A stretch of DNA of 64,000 nucleotides from an uncultured Alphaproteobacteria bacterium (GCA_902602695.1 CACKRO010000004.1:52974-116973); one strand, 5' to 3'; shown: positions 10,335 to 19,858, counted from the first letter of the stretch. The notes: a model not told the origin generated them from the letters alone. A program made the numbers and translations.

Positions 10335-10402
10335 CAAATTAAATCTAGCACACAGAAAAAACCGGTGTTTTTGTTTCTGTGGAGGTTAAACCGGGAGTTA
10401 TT
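10335..10402 (+). promoter_or_regulatory. rpsB 5' leader with H-type pseudoknot over the ribosome-binding site
   Basis: A perfect 8-bp stem pairs CACAGAAA (10351-10358) with TTTCTGTG (10374-10381). The loop bases CCGGT (10362-10366) are complementary to ACCGG (10390-10394), giving a 5-bp second stem. The loops are about 3, 7 and 8 nt, the geometry of an H-type pseudoknot. The second stem covers the start of the Shine-Dalgarno GGGAG (10393-10397), 5 nt before the rpsB ATG, and a GGAGG (10381-10385) lies in the third loop. Known biology: S2 autoregulates rpsB-tsf through its leader in E. coli. Inference: this is an autogenous S2-binding or similar translational switch. Confidence 0.6.
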
Positions 10403-11158
10403 ATGAATTTACCAGAAGTTAAAATTGAAGATCTTCTAGAGTCAGGTGTCCATTTTGGTCATAATGTAAGAAGATGGAATCCAAAAATGAAAGAATACAT
10501 TTATGGTGTTAGGAATAACATTCATATTTTTGATTTAAGAATTACATTGGAGTTATTGAATCTTGCTTTAACCAAAATTCACGAAACTGTTTCTAAATCA
10601 GGAAAAATCCTTTTTGTTGGTACTAAAAAACAATGTAGTGATGTTGTTAAAGAATTAGCAATGCTTAATAATGATTTTTATGTAAATAAAAGATGGCTTG
10701 GAGGAACTCTCACTAACTGGAAAACTATTTCTAACTCTATAAAAAGATTAGATGAAATAGAATTATTTTTAAAAGATAATGAATTGTCTAAAAATTTATC
10801 AAAAAAAGAATTATTAGATATCTCAAGGGAAAAACAAAAATTAGATCTAAATATAGGTGGAATTAGAACGCTTAATGGTAAACCAGATTTATTAATAGTT
10901 TTTGATGTAATTAAAGATAAAATTGCAGTCCGAGAAGCAACAAAACTCAACATTCCAGTTATAGCAATTGTAGACTCTAATGCTGATCCAGAATTTATTG
11001 ATTATGTTATTCCTGGAAATGATGACGCTTTAAGATCTATAAATCTTTATAAAAACTACCTTATTCAAACTATTCAAGATGCAACAAGCTTCCAAGATAA
11101 ATCTATAAACAAAGAAGAACAAAACATCTTAGAAAGTTCAAAAAAGGAAGAGAAATAA
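10403..11158 (+). CDS. rpsB: 30S ribosomal protein S2
   Basis: Small-subunit ribosomal protein on the back of the 30S head-body junction. I choose the ATG at 10403, which gives [20 protein letters not shown], the standard S2 start (251 aa), and has GGGAG 5 nt upstream. A GTG at 10379 is in frame but lies in the leader stem and would add eight atypical residues. Family motifs include [29 protein letters not shown] and IVDSNADPE. It heads the conserved rpsB-tsf-pyrH-frr cluster and shares one base with the tsf ATG. Confidence 0.95.
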   Translation: MNLPEVKIEDLLESGVHFGHNVRRWNPKMKEYIYGVRNNIHIFDLRITLELLNLALTKIHETVSKSGKILFVGTKKQCSDVVKELAMLNNDFYVNKRWLGGTLTNWKTISNSIKRLDEIELFLKDNELSKNLSKKELLDISREKQKLDLNIGGIRTLNGKPDLLIVFDVIKDKIAVREATKLNIPVIAIVDSNADPEFIDYVIPGNDDALRSINLYKNYLIQTIQDATSFQDKSINKEEQNILESSKKEEK

Positions 11159-12009
11159 TGTCTAATTTAACACAGCTAATTAAAGAATTAAGAGTTAAAA
11201 CGGGAGCAGGGTTTTTGGATTGTAAAAAATCCTTAGAAGAAAACAATAGTGATATAGACAAATCAATAGAGGCATTGAGGAAAAAAGGATTAGCAAAAGC
11301 TTCTAAAAAAAGTGATCGCGCTGCAAATGAAGGAGCTGTTGGTTTCTATTCTAATGAAAATATTACAGTATTAATTAAAGTTAATAGTGAAACAGATTTT
11401 GCTGCAAAAAGTGATTCTTTTTTAGATTTTCTTGATAGCCTTGGTAATCTAGTTTTAGAAAACAATATTTATTTGGATAAAAATCAATTTTTAAATTTAC
11501 AATATGAAAATGGAACAGTTCAAGATTATTTTAATTCAATGATTGCAAAAATTGGAGAAAATTTAATTTTAAATGATTTAATCATTAAAGAAAACAAAAG
11601 TTCAAACTATGATTTTTATATACATAATAGCTATAGAGCTAACATTGGAAAAATAATCTCTTTATTAGAGTATTCATCTAATAAAAAGATCAAAGAAATA
11701 GAAACATTAACTAAAAATTTATGTATGCATATTGCTGCAATGAAACCTGAGTCTTTAGATATAACTGATCTAGATAAGGATTTAGTAAAAAACGAAGAAA
11801 AAATTCAAAAAGAACTAATTTTAAACTCTGGAAAACCATCAAATATTGTTGATAAAATTTTAGAAGGTAAAATGAAAAAGTACTTTAGTGAAGTAACTTT
11901 ACTTAATCAATCTTATATCTTGGATCAAGATAAAAATGTAGGTACAATTATCAACGATTATAAAGATTTTGATTTTAAAATAATTTCTTTTGCTTTGATC
12001 AGCTTATAG
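11158..12009 (+). CDS. tsf: Translation elongation factor Ts
   Basis: Nucleotide exchange factor for EF-Tu. The N-terminal UBA-like helix bundle carries [18 protein letters not shown] (about residues 10-27), followed by the core TDFAAKSD motif (around 79-86) that contacts EF-Tu, then the two core subdomains with [10 protein letters not shown]. Its 283 residues are typical. It starts on the last base of rpsB and ends 1 bp before pyrH, so it should share the rpsB leader control. Confidence 0.95.
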   Translation: MSNLTQLIKELRVKTGAGFLDCKKSLEENNSDIDKSIEALRKKGLAKASKKSDRAANEGAVGFYSNENITVLIKVNSETDFAAKSDSFLDFLDSLGNLVLENNIYLDKNQFLNLQYENGTVQDYFNSMIAKIGENLILNDLIIKENKSSNYDFYIHNSYRANIGKIISLLEYSSNKKIKEIETLTKNLCMHIAAMKPESLDITDLDKDLVKNEEKIQKELILNSGKPSNIVDKILEGKMKKYFSEVTLLNQSYILDQDKNVGTIINDYKDFDFKIISFALISL

Positions 12010-12010
12010 A

Positions 12011-12712
12011 ATGAATAAAAGAATTTTGTTAAAGATTTCTGGCGAGTCATTAATGGGTTCTTCCAATTATGGTATAGATGTATCAACAATAAATAAGATA
12101 TCAAATGAAATTAAAAACGTATTTAAAAAAAAATATGAAATATGTTTGATTATTGGTGGGGGAAATATTTTTAGAGGAATAAAAGGAGCTTCCGAAGGAA
12201 TAGATAGATCTACTTCAGATTATATGGGTATGTTAGCAACTGTTATGAATGCATTATCATTACAAAGTAGTTTAGAGAAAATTGGTGTCCCAACTCGAGT
12301 TCAATCAGCAATAACTATGTCTCAGATTGCTGAACCCTATATTCGTAGAAGAGCAATAAGGCACTTAGAGAAAAATAGAATTGTAATTTTTGCTGCCGGT
12401 ACTGGAAATCCATTTTTTTCAACAGATACTGCTGCAGCATTAAGAGCTTCTGAATTAGATTGTGAGTTAATAATTAAAGCAACTAAAGTAGATGGTATTT
12501 ACACTAAAGATCCAATAAAGCATAAAGAAGCTAAACTAATTAAAAATATTTCATATAATGAAGTTATAAGTAAAAATTTGCATGTAATGGATCTTACTGC
12601 AATAAGTTTGGCAAAAGATACCAATATACCAATTTTAATAACCAATATTTTTAAAAAGAACTCTTTAATTAATGTTTTGAATCGTAAGGGATCTTATAGT
12701 AAGATCAGTTAA
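12011..12712 (+). CDS. pyrH: Uridylate kinase (UMP kinase)
   Basis: Converts UMP to UDP. It is a member of the amino-acid-kinase fold, not the eukaryotic NMP kinase type. The phosphate loop [10 protein letters not shown] is at residues 6-15, GGGNIFRG near 50, [10 protein letters not shown] with a run of arginines, and [17 protein letters not shown]. Length 233 is slightly short but complete. It lies in the rpsB-tsf-pyrH-frr order, 1 bp after tsf and 2 bp before frr. Confidence 0.95.
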   Translation: MNKRILLKISGESLMGSSNYGIDVSTINKISNEIKNVFKKKYEICLIIGGGNIFRGIKGASEGIDRSTSDYMGMLATVMNALSLQSSLEKIGVPTRVQSAITMSQIAEPYIRRRAIRHLEKNRIVIFAAGTGNPFFSTDTAAALRASELDCELIIKATKVDGIYTKDPIKHKEAKLIKNISYNEVISKNLHVMDLTAISLAKDTNIPILITNIFKKNSLINVLNRKGSYSKIS

Positions 12713-12714
12713 TT

Positions 12715-13257
12715 ATGAGTGAAATTGATAGTAAAATGAGCTCTGCTGTTTTACATTTTGAAAAAGAATTAAATTCCTTAAGAACTTCTAGAGCTAATCC
12801 CTCTATGCTTGACAATATATTTGTTGATGCCTATGGCGCTAAAACCCCTCTAAATCAATTAGGAAACATCTCAGTTCAAGATGCAAATACAATTACAATT
12901 CAGATATGGGATGTATCACTGATTAAGGGAATAGAAAATGCAATTACTGAATCAAATCTTGGTATAAATCCACAGACTGATGGACAACTTATTAGATTGC
13001 CAATACCAAAATTGAGTGAAGAAAGAAGAAAAGAGATCATAAAAATTGCCTCAGATTTTGCAGAAAATTCGAAGGTAACAATAAGAAACATTAGAAGAGA
13101 TTTTATAGAAGGTTCAAAAAATGAAAAAAAGAATTCAAACCTTTCTGAAGATGAATTAAAAAGACAGATCAATGAAATTCAAAAGGTAACAGATAACAAT
13201 ATAGAAAAGATAGACAAAATATTAGAATTAAAAAAAATTGATATTTTGAAAGTTTAG
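12715..13257 (+). CDS. frr: Ribosome recycling factor
   Basis: Splits post-termination ribosomes together with EF-G. The 180-residue protein has the family pattern: an N-terminal helix with LNSLRTSRANPSML, the domain II beta region YGAKTPLNQLGNISVQDANT, LRLPIPKLSEERRKE-like sequence (here LIRLPIPKLSEERRKE), and the C-terminal helices with RNIRRD. It starts 2 bp after pyrH and is followed 2 bp later by the TTG start of uppS. Confidence 0.95.
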   Translation: MSEIDSKMSSAVLHFEKELNSLRTSRANPSMLDNIFVDAYGAKTPLNQLGNISVQDANTITIQIWDVSLIKGIENAITESNLGINPQTDGQLIRLPIPKLSEERRKEIIKIASDFAENSKVTIRNIRRDFIEGSKNEKKNSNLSEDELKRQINEIQKVTDNNIEKIDKILELKKIDILKV

Positions 13258-13259
13258 GT

Positions 13260-13943
13260 TTGGTAAATAATTTAAACCATATTGCCTTAATTCTTGATGG
13301 CAATAAAAGATGGGCAAAAAAAAATAATTATACTTATTTAGATGGATACACTAAAGGCTTCGAAAATATACGAAAATTAGTTAATTATTCTTTAAATAAA
13401 AAGATATCAAATTTAACAATTTTTGCTTTATCTTCTGAAAATTTTAATAGGTCATCAGTCAGTATTATATATGATATAATATATGATAATTTCTCAAAAA
13501 CTTTTACTGATTTGATAAAGGACAAAGGTGTAAAAATAAAAATTTTCGGTTCAAGAAATAATTTGCCAAAAAAAATATTAGATATTTTTAAAAAAATAGA
13601 AACAGAATCGAATAACAATAAAAAATTAAATTTAAATATTGCTTTCAATTATGGATTTAAAAACGAAATTAAAAACATAATAAAAAAAATTATTGAAAAT
13701 AATATCAATATTAACTTAAATGATGAAAAACAAATAAATAATTTATTTAATTTGGGATCATTGCCTGATCCAGATATTCTAATAAGAACCGGAGGATATA
13801 AAAGATTAAGTAATTTTATAATGTACAATTTAACTTATACAGAACTTTTTTTTATAGAAACACTTTGGCCAGAATTTTCTGAAGAAGAATTTGATTCAAT
13901 TATCAGACAATATTTAAAAATTGATAGAAAATATGGATTATAA
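13260..13943 (+). CDS. uppS: Undecaprenyl diphosphate synthase
   Basis: Cis-prenyltransferase making the C55 lipid carrier for peptidoglycan and O-antigen. The TTG at 13260 is taken as start because it gives the normal short N-terminus before the catalytic ILDGNKRWAK (residues 11-20; Asp13 is the catalytic acid). Other motifs are FALSSENF, LNIAFNYG and PDPDILIRTGGYKRLSNFI, then ELFFIETLWPEF. Its 227 residues are within the family range. The 3' end overlaps cdsA. Confidence 0.92.
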   Translation: MVNNLNHIALILDGNKRWAKKNNYTYLDGYTKGFENIRKLVNYSLNKKISNLTIFALSSENFNRSSVSIIYDIIYDNFSKTFTDLIKDKGVKIKIFGSRNNLPKKILDIFKKIETESNNNKKLNLNIAFNYGFKNEIKNIIKKIIENNININLNDEKQINNLFNLGSLPDPDILIRTGGYKRLSNFIMYNLTYTELFFIETLWPEFSEEEFDSIIRQYLKIDRKYGL

Positions 13944-14550
13944 AAATTTTATACTAAGATTATTATTTTCTACAATTTTTATTTCCATATATTCTATCTG
14001 CTCATATTTGAATATGAAATATATTTTTTATTTAATAATTTTAATATATTTTTTAATTTTTTTAGAGGTCTTTATTTATTTTAAAAAATATAGAATCATA
14101 CCGATTATATATATATTTATATCTTTTATATTTTTTTTAAGGATTGATTTTAGTAATCAATTTTTTTTAAATTTTAATTTATTTATTTTAACAGTTATAA
14201 TTTTTGATGTATTTTCTTATATAATTGGAAAATCTTATGGAAAGGTTCAATTAATAAAAATAAGTCCAAATAAAACTTATGAAGGTTTTTTTGGCGGTTT
14301 TTTATTTTCATATTTAGTTAGTTTATTATTTTCATATTTTTATCATATAGCTATAAATTTAGAGTTAATATTATTTATTTTTGTTATTATTGTAAGCGCT
14401 TTTATTGGCGATATTATTGAATCATATTACAAAAGAAAAAATAATTTAAAAAATTCAAGTGAATTTATCCCCGGTCATGGAGGTGTTTTTGATAGATTTG
14501 ATAGTTTTTTGTTTGCAATTATAATTTATTCTATATCAAATAATTTTTAG
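13933..14550 (+). CDS. cdsA: Phosphatidate cytidylyltransferase, short form
   Basis: Makes CDP-diacylglycerol for phospholipid synthesis; polytopic membrane protein. The C-terminal signature is recognisable: ESYYKRKNNLKNSSEF then PGHGGVFDRFDS. Two oddities: at about 205 residues it is well below the usual 260-290, and the conserved KD of the signature (KR...KDxG) reads KN here. I prefer the ATG at 13933 to a TTG at 13921; both overlap uppS. Around six hydrophobic helices remain. Position between uppS and dxr supports the call. Confidence 0.82.
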   Translation: MDYKNFILRLLFSTIFISIYSICSYLNMKYIFYLIILIYFLIFLEVFIYFKKYRIIPIIYIFISFIFFLRIDFSNQFFLNFNLFILTVIIFDVFSYIIGKSYGKVQLIKISPNKTYEGFFGGFLFSYLVSLLFSYFYHIAINLELILFIFVIIVSAFIGDIIESYYKRKNNLKNSSEFIPGHGGVFDRFDSFLFAIIIYSISNNF

Positions 14551-14551
14551 T

Positions 14552-15703
14552 ATGAATATAAATATTTTTGGAAGTACTGGAGTTATTGGAACAAAAACTT
14601 TAGATCTTATCAGTCAAAATTTTCCAAATTTAAAAATTAATCTTCTATGTGCTAAATCGAATATAAAATTATTATCTAAGCAAATAGTAAAATATAAACC
14701 TAAATATGCATTTATATATGATCTCGAAAAAATCAAAAATCTTAATACTAAAATAGGAAAAACCAAATTTCTTAATTACAGTGAGCTACAAAGTTACTTA
14801 TTATCAAGTAGATCAGATTTTAGTTTACTAGCAGTATCTGGATATAAATCATTATATTATTTAGAGGGTATTATCGAGAATACAGATAATTTAGGTATTG
14901 TCTCCAAAGAGGCTGTAGTATCAGCGGGTCATATTTTTAAAAAAAAAAAATATTTTGATAAAACAAATATCTTTCCAATCGATTCAGAGCATTTTTCTTT
15001 ATTTGAATTATTTAATAAAATAAATGTTAAATCAGAAATTAAAAAAATTATTTTAACAGCCTCTGGTGGACCATTTTATAAAAGAAAATTTAATACACTT
15101 AAAAATATAAAATTTTCACAAGCAGTCAAACACCCGAAATGGAATATGGGATATAAAAACAGTATAGACTCAGCAACATTAGTAAATAAATGTCTGGAAT
15201 TAATAGAAGCTCATTATTTATTCGATTTACCATTTAATAAAATGAAAATACTAATACACCCAGAAGCTATAGCTCATTCTATAGTTGAATTTGATAATTA
15301 TGTTACTCAATTAAATTTATTCAAAAATGATATGAGTATTCCAATTTTAAATTTTTTATTTAAATCAAATCTAAAATATAAGAATAAAAATACAAATTAT
15401 TTTTTGCAAGATTATGGTAACTTAAGTTTTGAAAATGTTAAAAATGATATTTTCCCAATTTATAATTTTTTTAATAAAATCGATAAAAAAAGACCTCAAA
15501 ATTTAATAAAATTTAATATTGGAAATGAATATGCTGTCAATTTATATAAAAATAAAAGAATTAAATATACAGATATTTACAGAATAATTAAAAAAGTAAC
15601 TTCTTTAAATTTGTATTCTTCTGTAAACACTATTAAAGATATAATAAATTATCATGAAAAAGTTGAAGAAAAAATTAAAAAAACTAGCTTTGGTATTTAT
15701 TAG
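14552..15703 (+). CDS. dxr: 1-deoxy-D-xylulose 5-phosphate reductoisomerase
   Basis: Second step of the MEP isoprenoid pathway, supplying precursors also used by UppS. The N-terminal NADPH-binding motif GSTGVIGTKTL is at residues 7-17; then SKEAVVSAGH, the metal and substrate site PIDSEHFSLFEL, ASGGPF, HPKWNMG and HPEAIAHSIVEF. Its 383 residues are normal. The last 50 bp overlap the start of bamA. In most proteobacteria rseP lies between these two genes; it is absent here. Confidence 0.94.
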   Translation: MNINIFGSTGVIGTKTLDLISQNFPNLKINLLCAKSNIKLLSKQIVKYKPKYAFIYDLEKIKNLNTKIGKTKFLNYSELQSYLLSSRSDFSLLAVSGYKSLYYLEGIIENTDNLGIVSKEAVVSAGHIFKKKKYFDKTNIFPIDSEHFSLFELFNKINVKSEIKKIILTASGGPFYKRKFNTLKNIKFSQAVKHPKWNMGYKNSIDSATLVNKCLELIEAHYLFDLPFNKMKILIHPEAIAHSIVEFDNYVTQLNLFKNDMSIPILNFLFKSNLKYKNKNTNYFLQDYGNLSFENVKNDIFPIYNFFNKIDKKRPQNLIKFNIGNEYAVNLYKNKRIKYTDIYRIIKKVTSLNLYSSVNTIKDIINYHEKVEEKIKKTSFGIY

Positions 15704-17924
15704 TATATTATTTATTTCTTCTCTATCTAGTTATGTTTTCTCTAAAGACATAAATTTTGAGATCCGGGGGAATCAATACACTGATCCAGATGTAATTCTT
15801 TCATTGCTAAATAATATTCCCGATAAAATAGATGATGATTATGGTAATGATATAATTAACACTTTGAATGCTTCTAATCTTTTTTCAAATGTAAGTGTCG
15901 ATTTAATTGATGATAATTACATTATAACTGTAAAAGAATATCCAAATATAAAAAAAATATATTTTGAAAATAATGAAAGGTTAGATGATGACGAACTTGA
16001 ATTAATTACAAATGAAATTAATTTAATTAATTTTAATACTCAGTCTGTAAATTTATTTATTGATGAAATAAAAAAAATCTATCAATCATTTGGTTACAAT
16101 AATGTTAATATCAACTATTCTAAAATTATTTATAAAGAATCAAATACTGTAGATTTATATTTTGATATTAATGAAGGTACACTAACTAAAATAAATAAAA
16201 TTATAATAACTGGTAATGAATCATTTTCTGGAGAAGATTTTCGTGCAATAATTTTATCTAAAACCAAATCGATAAGAAATATTTTTGCAAACAATAATTT
16301 TAAACCGTCATCAGTAGAAAGAGATAAAAATATTATCTCTAATTTTTATAAAAATTATGGTTTTCTTGATGTAAAAATAATTAATAAAATAGAATATCTT
16401 AAAAATAATAAAGTAAATTTATACTTTAATATTATTGAGGGTGATAAATATTTAATTTCTTCAATTAATATCAATGATATAAACAATATATTAAATAATC
16501 AAATTGCAGATTTATTAAAATTAAAAATAGATAATTACTTAGCCGATAATAGTGTTTTTTCTTTGCAAAAAATTGAGGAATTTAAAAAAGAAATTTCAAC
16601 ATTAATTATTGAAAATGGTATTGAGTATTTTGAAATAAATACTTTTGATAAAAAAGAAAATAATAATATTGATGTCTTATTTCAAATATCCTCAATCATA
16701 CCAAAGTATGCCAATCAAATAAAAATTGTTGGTAATTCTAGGACTTTTGATTATGTTATAAGAAGAGAGCTGGAGATCGCTGAAGGGGATGCTGTATATT
16801 CAAATCAAATTAAAAATATTAGAGATAAATTAATTTCTTTGAATCTTTTTAATTCAGTAAGCATAAAAGAACAATCAATCAATGAAAATAACATCGATTT
16901 AATAATAGAGGTTGAAGAAAAACAAACTGGAACTTTTAATGCGGGTGTATCGGTAGGCACTTTAGATGGTTTTGCTATTGTAACTGGCTTAAGAGAAAGA
17001 AATTTTTATGGAACTGGAAGATCATTAGATGTTCTTGTTAATACCTCAGAAGATAAAAAACAATTTAAATTAATTACCCAAGATAGATTATCATATGAAA
17101 ATGATGCAGATATCAATTATAGCATAAATTATAAACAAGAAGACTTTTCTAAAGCTAGTTCATATAAATTAGATACTTTTACTTCTGGTATTGGAATTGG
17201 TTATAAAATCAATAGTAATATTCTTCATAATATTGATTTTGAATATGCTCTTAAAGATTATAAAATTACTAATACATCAACAGTATCTAATTCAATATCA
17301 TCATCTGCAGGTTTAAATATGAGTTATCTTTTAAAAAATAATTTGCGCTACTCAAATCTTAATCCTGGATTTATTTTAAAAAATGGAAATTATATAAATT
17401 TTAATAATGCAATAGAAACACCTACTAGTTCTAATAATGGTTTTATAAGAAATATAATTACATTTAAGAAATTTTATAGTAATAATGATAACATCTTTGC
17501 ATTTCAGACAAAAATTGGAAATATTTTTTCTTTAAACAATAATGATATTTTAACAGATGATAAATTTGCATTAGGTGGTAGATGGTTGAGAGGTTTTGAT
17601 AACTATGGTGCAGGTCCTCGTAATTCGCGTACCTCCTATGTTGGCGGCAATAACCTTATTGTAACAAAATTAGATTACTCTTATGAAATTACTAATAAAT
17701 CAAATTTTCCAATTTATTTAAATATATTTAATGATTACGGCTTAATTTGGGAAAACAAAACTAAACCTAATCAAACTGATAATAACATAAGATCATCTGC
17801 AGGATTTGGAATAAAATATTATTCACCAATAGGCCCAATTGGATTTACTTGGGGGTTTCCTTTAATCGATGAGGAATACGATATTAAGCGCATGTTTTTA
17901 TTCTCTGTAGGAAATATAGATTGA
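15654..17924 (+). CDS. bamA: Outer-membrane assembly factor BamA
   Basis: Central beta-barrel of the BAM complex that inserts outer-membrane proteins. It has a lysine-rich signal peptide with a hydrophobic core (residues 1-30), POTRA repeats (about 31-425; IRGNQYT, IYFENNERL, IIITGNESF, IKIVGNSRT mark strand starts), and a 16-strand barrel domain with the conserved loop-6 signature LGGRWLRGFDNYGAGPR. It ends in FSVGNID, lacking the usual terminal aromatic. The ATG lies 50 bp inside dxr but is well supported by the signal peptide. Its TGA overlaps the skp TTG as TTGA. Confidence 0.94.
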   Translation: MKKLKKKLKKLALVFISILFISSLSSYVFSKDINFEIRGNQYTDPDVILSLLNNIPDKIDDDYGNDIINTLNASNLFSNVSVDLIDDNYIITVKEYPNIKKIYFENNERLDDDELELITNEINLINFNTQSVNLFIDEIKKIYQSFGYNNVNINYSKIIYKESNTVDLYFDINEGTLTKINKIIITGNESFSGEDFRAIILSKTKSIRNIFANNNFKPSSVERDKNIISNFYKNYGFLDVKIINKIEYLKNNKVNLYFNIIEGDKYLISSININDINNILNNQIADLLKLKIDNYLADNSVFSLQKIEEFKKEISTLIIENGIEYFEINTFDKKENNNIDVLFQISSIIPKYANQIKIVGNSRTFDYVIRRELEIAEGDAVYSNQIKNIRDKLISLNLFNSVSIKEQSINENNIDLIIEVEEKQTGTFNAGVSVGTLDGFAIVTGLRERNFYGTGRSLDVLVNTSEDKKQFKLITQDRLSYENDADINYSINYKQEDFSKASSYKLDTFTSGIGIGYKINSNILHNIDFEYALKDYKITNTSTVSNSISSSAGLNMSYLLKNNLRYSNLNPGFILKNGNYINFNNAIETPTSSNNGFIRNIITFKKFYSNNDNIFAFQTKIGNIFSLNNNDILTDDKFALGGRWLRGFDNYGAGPRNSRTSYVGGNNLIVTKLDYSYEITNKSNFPIYLNIFNDYGLIWENKTKPNQTDNNIRSSAGFGIKYYSPIGPIGFTWGFPLIDEEYDIKRMFLFSVGNID

Positions 17925-18454
17925 AGTTTGTCTGCATATTTTTATTCGTTTTTATTAATTTATATTGCAAAATTATCTTTGCACAAAATATTGTAGTTAT
18001 AAACATACAATCCTTAATTGACAAAAACAATGCTTATATAAATTCAATTAAAGAAATTGAAAAACATCAAGAAAAATATCTTAAAAACTTTGAAAATAAA
18101 GAAGATGAATTAAAAAAAATTCTAAAAAATATTGAAGATTCAAGATTGATATTGAATGAAAATGAAATTAATGCTCAAATTGATGATTATAACAATAAAT
18201 TAAATAATTTTTCAATAATTGTTGAAGAATTTAATATTCATTATCAGAATCAGATAGTAATGATGAGAGAAATTATACTCAAAGAAATAATTGTCCTACT
18301 AGAAAAATATGCTATCGATAATAATATTGATTTGGTTTTAGATTCAACAAGTTATTTGATTGCTGCTAATTCTATAGATATAACAGATATTATATTTAGT
18401 GAATTAAAAAAAATTAATATTAAATTGGAATATAAAAACTTTGAATACAATTAA
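17921..18454 (+). CDS. skp: Periplasmic chaperone Skp/OmpH
   Basis: Holdase for unfolded outer-membrane proteins on their way to BAM. It has a signal peptide at residues 1-21 (FVCIFLFVFINLYCKIIFAQ), then VVINIQSLIDK and a long charged coiled-coil (about 45-110), then a C-terminal LVLDSTSYLI strand and helix typical of OmpH. 177 residues. The TTG start overlaps the bamA TGA by TTGA, the analogue of an ATGA coupling. The sequence is divergent but position between bamA and lpxD makes the call firm. Confidence 0.88.
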   Translation: MKFVCIFLFVFINLYCKIIFAQNIVVINIQSLIDKNNAYINSIKEIEKHQEKYLKNFENKEDELKKILKNIEDSRLILNENEINAQIDDYNNKLNNFSIIVEEFNIHYQNQIVMMREIILKEIIVLLEKYAIDNNIDLVLDSTSYLIAANSIDITDIIFSELKKINIKLEYKNFEYN

Positions 18455-19427
18455 ATATAAAGATATAAAAAAATTATTAATTCAAAATTCTTTAGAATTA
18501 GATTCAAATATTTCTGATGAAGAAGTATTTCTAAGTATCAAAACTATAGCTAATTCTTCTGAGAATGATTTATCTTTTTTTACAAATTCTAAATATTTAA
18601 ACGACTTAAAACAAACAAAAGCTAAAGCTTGTTTAATAGAAAATCAATTTAAAAAATATTTACCTATTCAATGTAAGCCAATTGTTCTTAAAGATCCTTA
18701 TTTGGCTTTAGCTTTAATAAGTAATTTATTCAATGATCAAAATTTTAAATCAAATGGTATTATTTCTAAAAAATCAAATATTAATTCTAAAAGTATAATT
18801 GACAAAAATGTCCAAATTAATGAATTTAGTACTATTTCAGAAAATACTCAAGTGCATGAAAATACATATATTGGCTCTAATTCTAGTATTGGTCCAAATG
18901 TGATAATTAATAAAAATGTAATTATTAGTGATAATGTGTCTATATCAAATGCTATAATAATGGAAAACAGCAATATAAAATCTGGAGCGAGAATTGGTGG
19001 CTCGGGTTTTGGTTTTGATATGAAAACAAGACAAAAAATATATCATAGTGGTAATGTAATTGTTGGTAAAAACTCATCTATAGGATCTAACACAACAATA
19101 GATAGAGCTGTTTTTGATTCCACAATTCTTGGAGCATTTTCAAATATAGACAATTTAGTTCAAATCGCACATAATGTAATCATTGGTGACTATGCTGTAA
19201 TAGCAGCGCAAGTTGGTATCGCTGGAAGTACAAAAATAGGAAATAATGTTAAAATTGGAGGACAGGCAGGAATATCAGGTCACCTATTTATAGGTGATAA
19301 TGTTACAATTGCTGCTAAAAGTGGTGTAACAAAAAATATATCTGATAATAAAATTGTTGCTGGTTTTCCTGCAAAAGATATTAGTTTATGGAAAAAAGAA
19401 GTAATTAGAAATTCTATTAAAAAATGA
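18441..19427 (+). CDS. lpxD: UDP-3-O-(3-hydroxyacyl)glucosamine N-acyltransferase
   Basis: Third step of lipid A synthesis. An N-terminal uridine-binding domain (about 1-100, with SENDLSFFTNSKY) is followed by a left-handed beta-helix of hexapeptide repeats (IGSNSSIGPNVII, IGSNTTIDRAVF) and the active-site region NLVQIAHNVIIGDYAVIAAQ containing the catalytic histidine. 328 residues. The TTG start overlaps skp by 14 bp, and the TGA overlaps the fabZ ATG by 4 bp. Confidence 0.93.
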   Translation: MNTIKYKDIKKLLIQNSLELDSNISDEEVFLSIKTIANSSENDLSFFTNSKYLNDLKQTKAKACLIENQFKKYLPIQCKPIVLKDPYLALALISNLFNDQNFKSNGIISKKSNINSKSIIDKNVQINEFSTISENTQVHENTYIGSNSSIGPNVIINKNVIISDNVSISNAIIMENSNIKSGARIGGSGFGFDMKTRQKIYHSGNVIVGKNSSIGSNTTIDRAVFDSTILGAFSNIDNLVQIAHNVIIGDYAVIAAQVGIAGSTKIGNNVKIGGQAGISGHLFIGDNVTIAAKSGVTKNISDNKIVAGFPAKDISLWKKEVIRNSIKK

Positions 19428-19858
19428 AATTAAACATCAACGAAATAAAAAAATTAATTCCTCATAGAAACCCATTTTTATTTGTAGATAAATGTGAAAT
19501 AATTCTGCCAGGTGAACATGGAAAATCTGAAAAATATTTTTCTCATGATGAATATTTTTTTAAGGGACATTTTCCAAATAATCCTATAGTTCCTGGAGTA
19601 ATAATTGTTGAAGCAATGGCTCAAACTGCTGGCATTGTAGTATCTTACAAATTGAAGGAGTTCGATGAAAAATCTGTATTGTTTATGAGTGTAAATAAAG
19701 CAAAGTTTAGAAAACCAATTTTACCTAATGAGAAAGTATTTTTTGAAGTTAAATTTCTAAATAGTGTTAGAGATGTCTATAAATTTTCAGGAACTTGTTT
19801 TAAAGATAATATAAAAGTTAGTGAAGCTGAATTTTCTGCTATGATTACCTATAAGTAA
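19424..19858 (+). CDS. fabZ: 3-hydroxyacyl-ACP dehydratase FabZ
   Basis: Dehydrates 3-hydroxyacyl-ACP in fatty-acid elongation, competing with LpxA/LpxD for the same acyl-ACP pool. Hot-dog fold, 144 residues: IPHRNPFLFVDKC at residues 11-23, the catalytic histidine in FFKGHFPNNPIVPGV (about 45-59) and the catalytic glutamate in EAMAQ (about 63-67). It sits in the lpxD-fabZ-lpxA order seen across proteobacteria. A 60-bp gap follows, long for this window. Confidence 0.95.
   Translation: MKLNINEIKKLIPHRNPFLFVDKCEIILPGEHGKSEKYFSHDEYFFKGHFPNNPIVPGVIIVEAMAQTAGIVVSYKLKEFDEKSVLFMSVNKAKFRKPILPNEKVFFEVKFLNSVRDVYKFSGTCFKDNIKVSEAEFSAMITYK

Noticed and set aside
10379..10402. GTG at 10379 as the rpsB start
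   Set aside because: It would place coding sequence inside the leader stem and add eight residues not seen in S2; the ATG at 10403 has GGGAG at the right distance and gives the canonical N-terminus.
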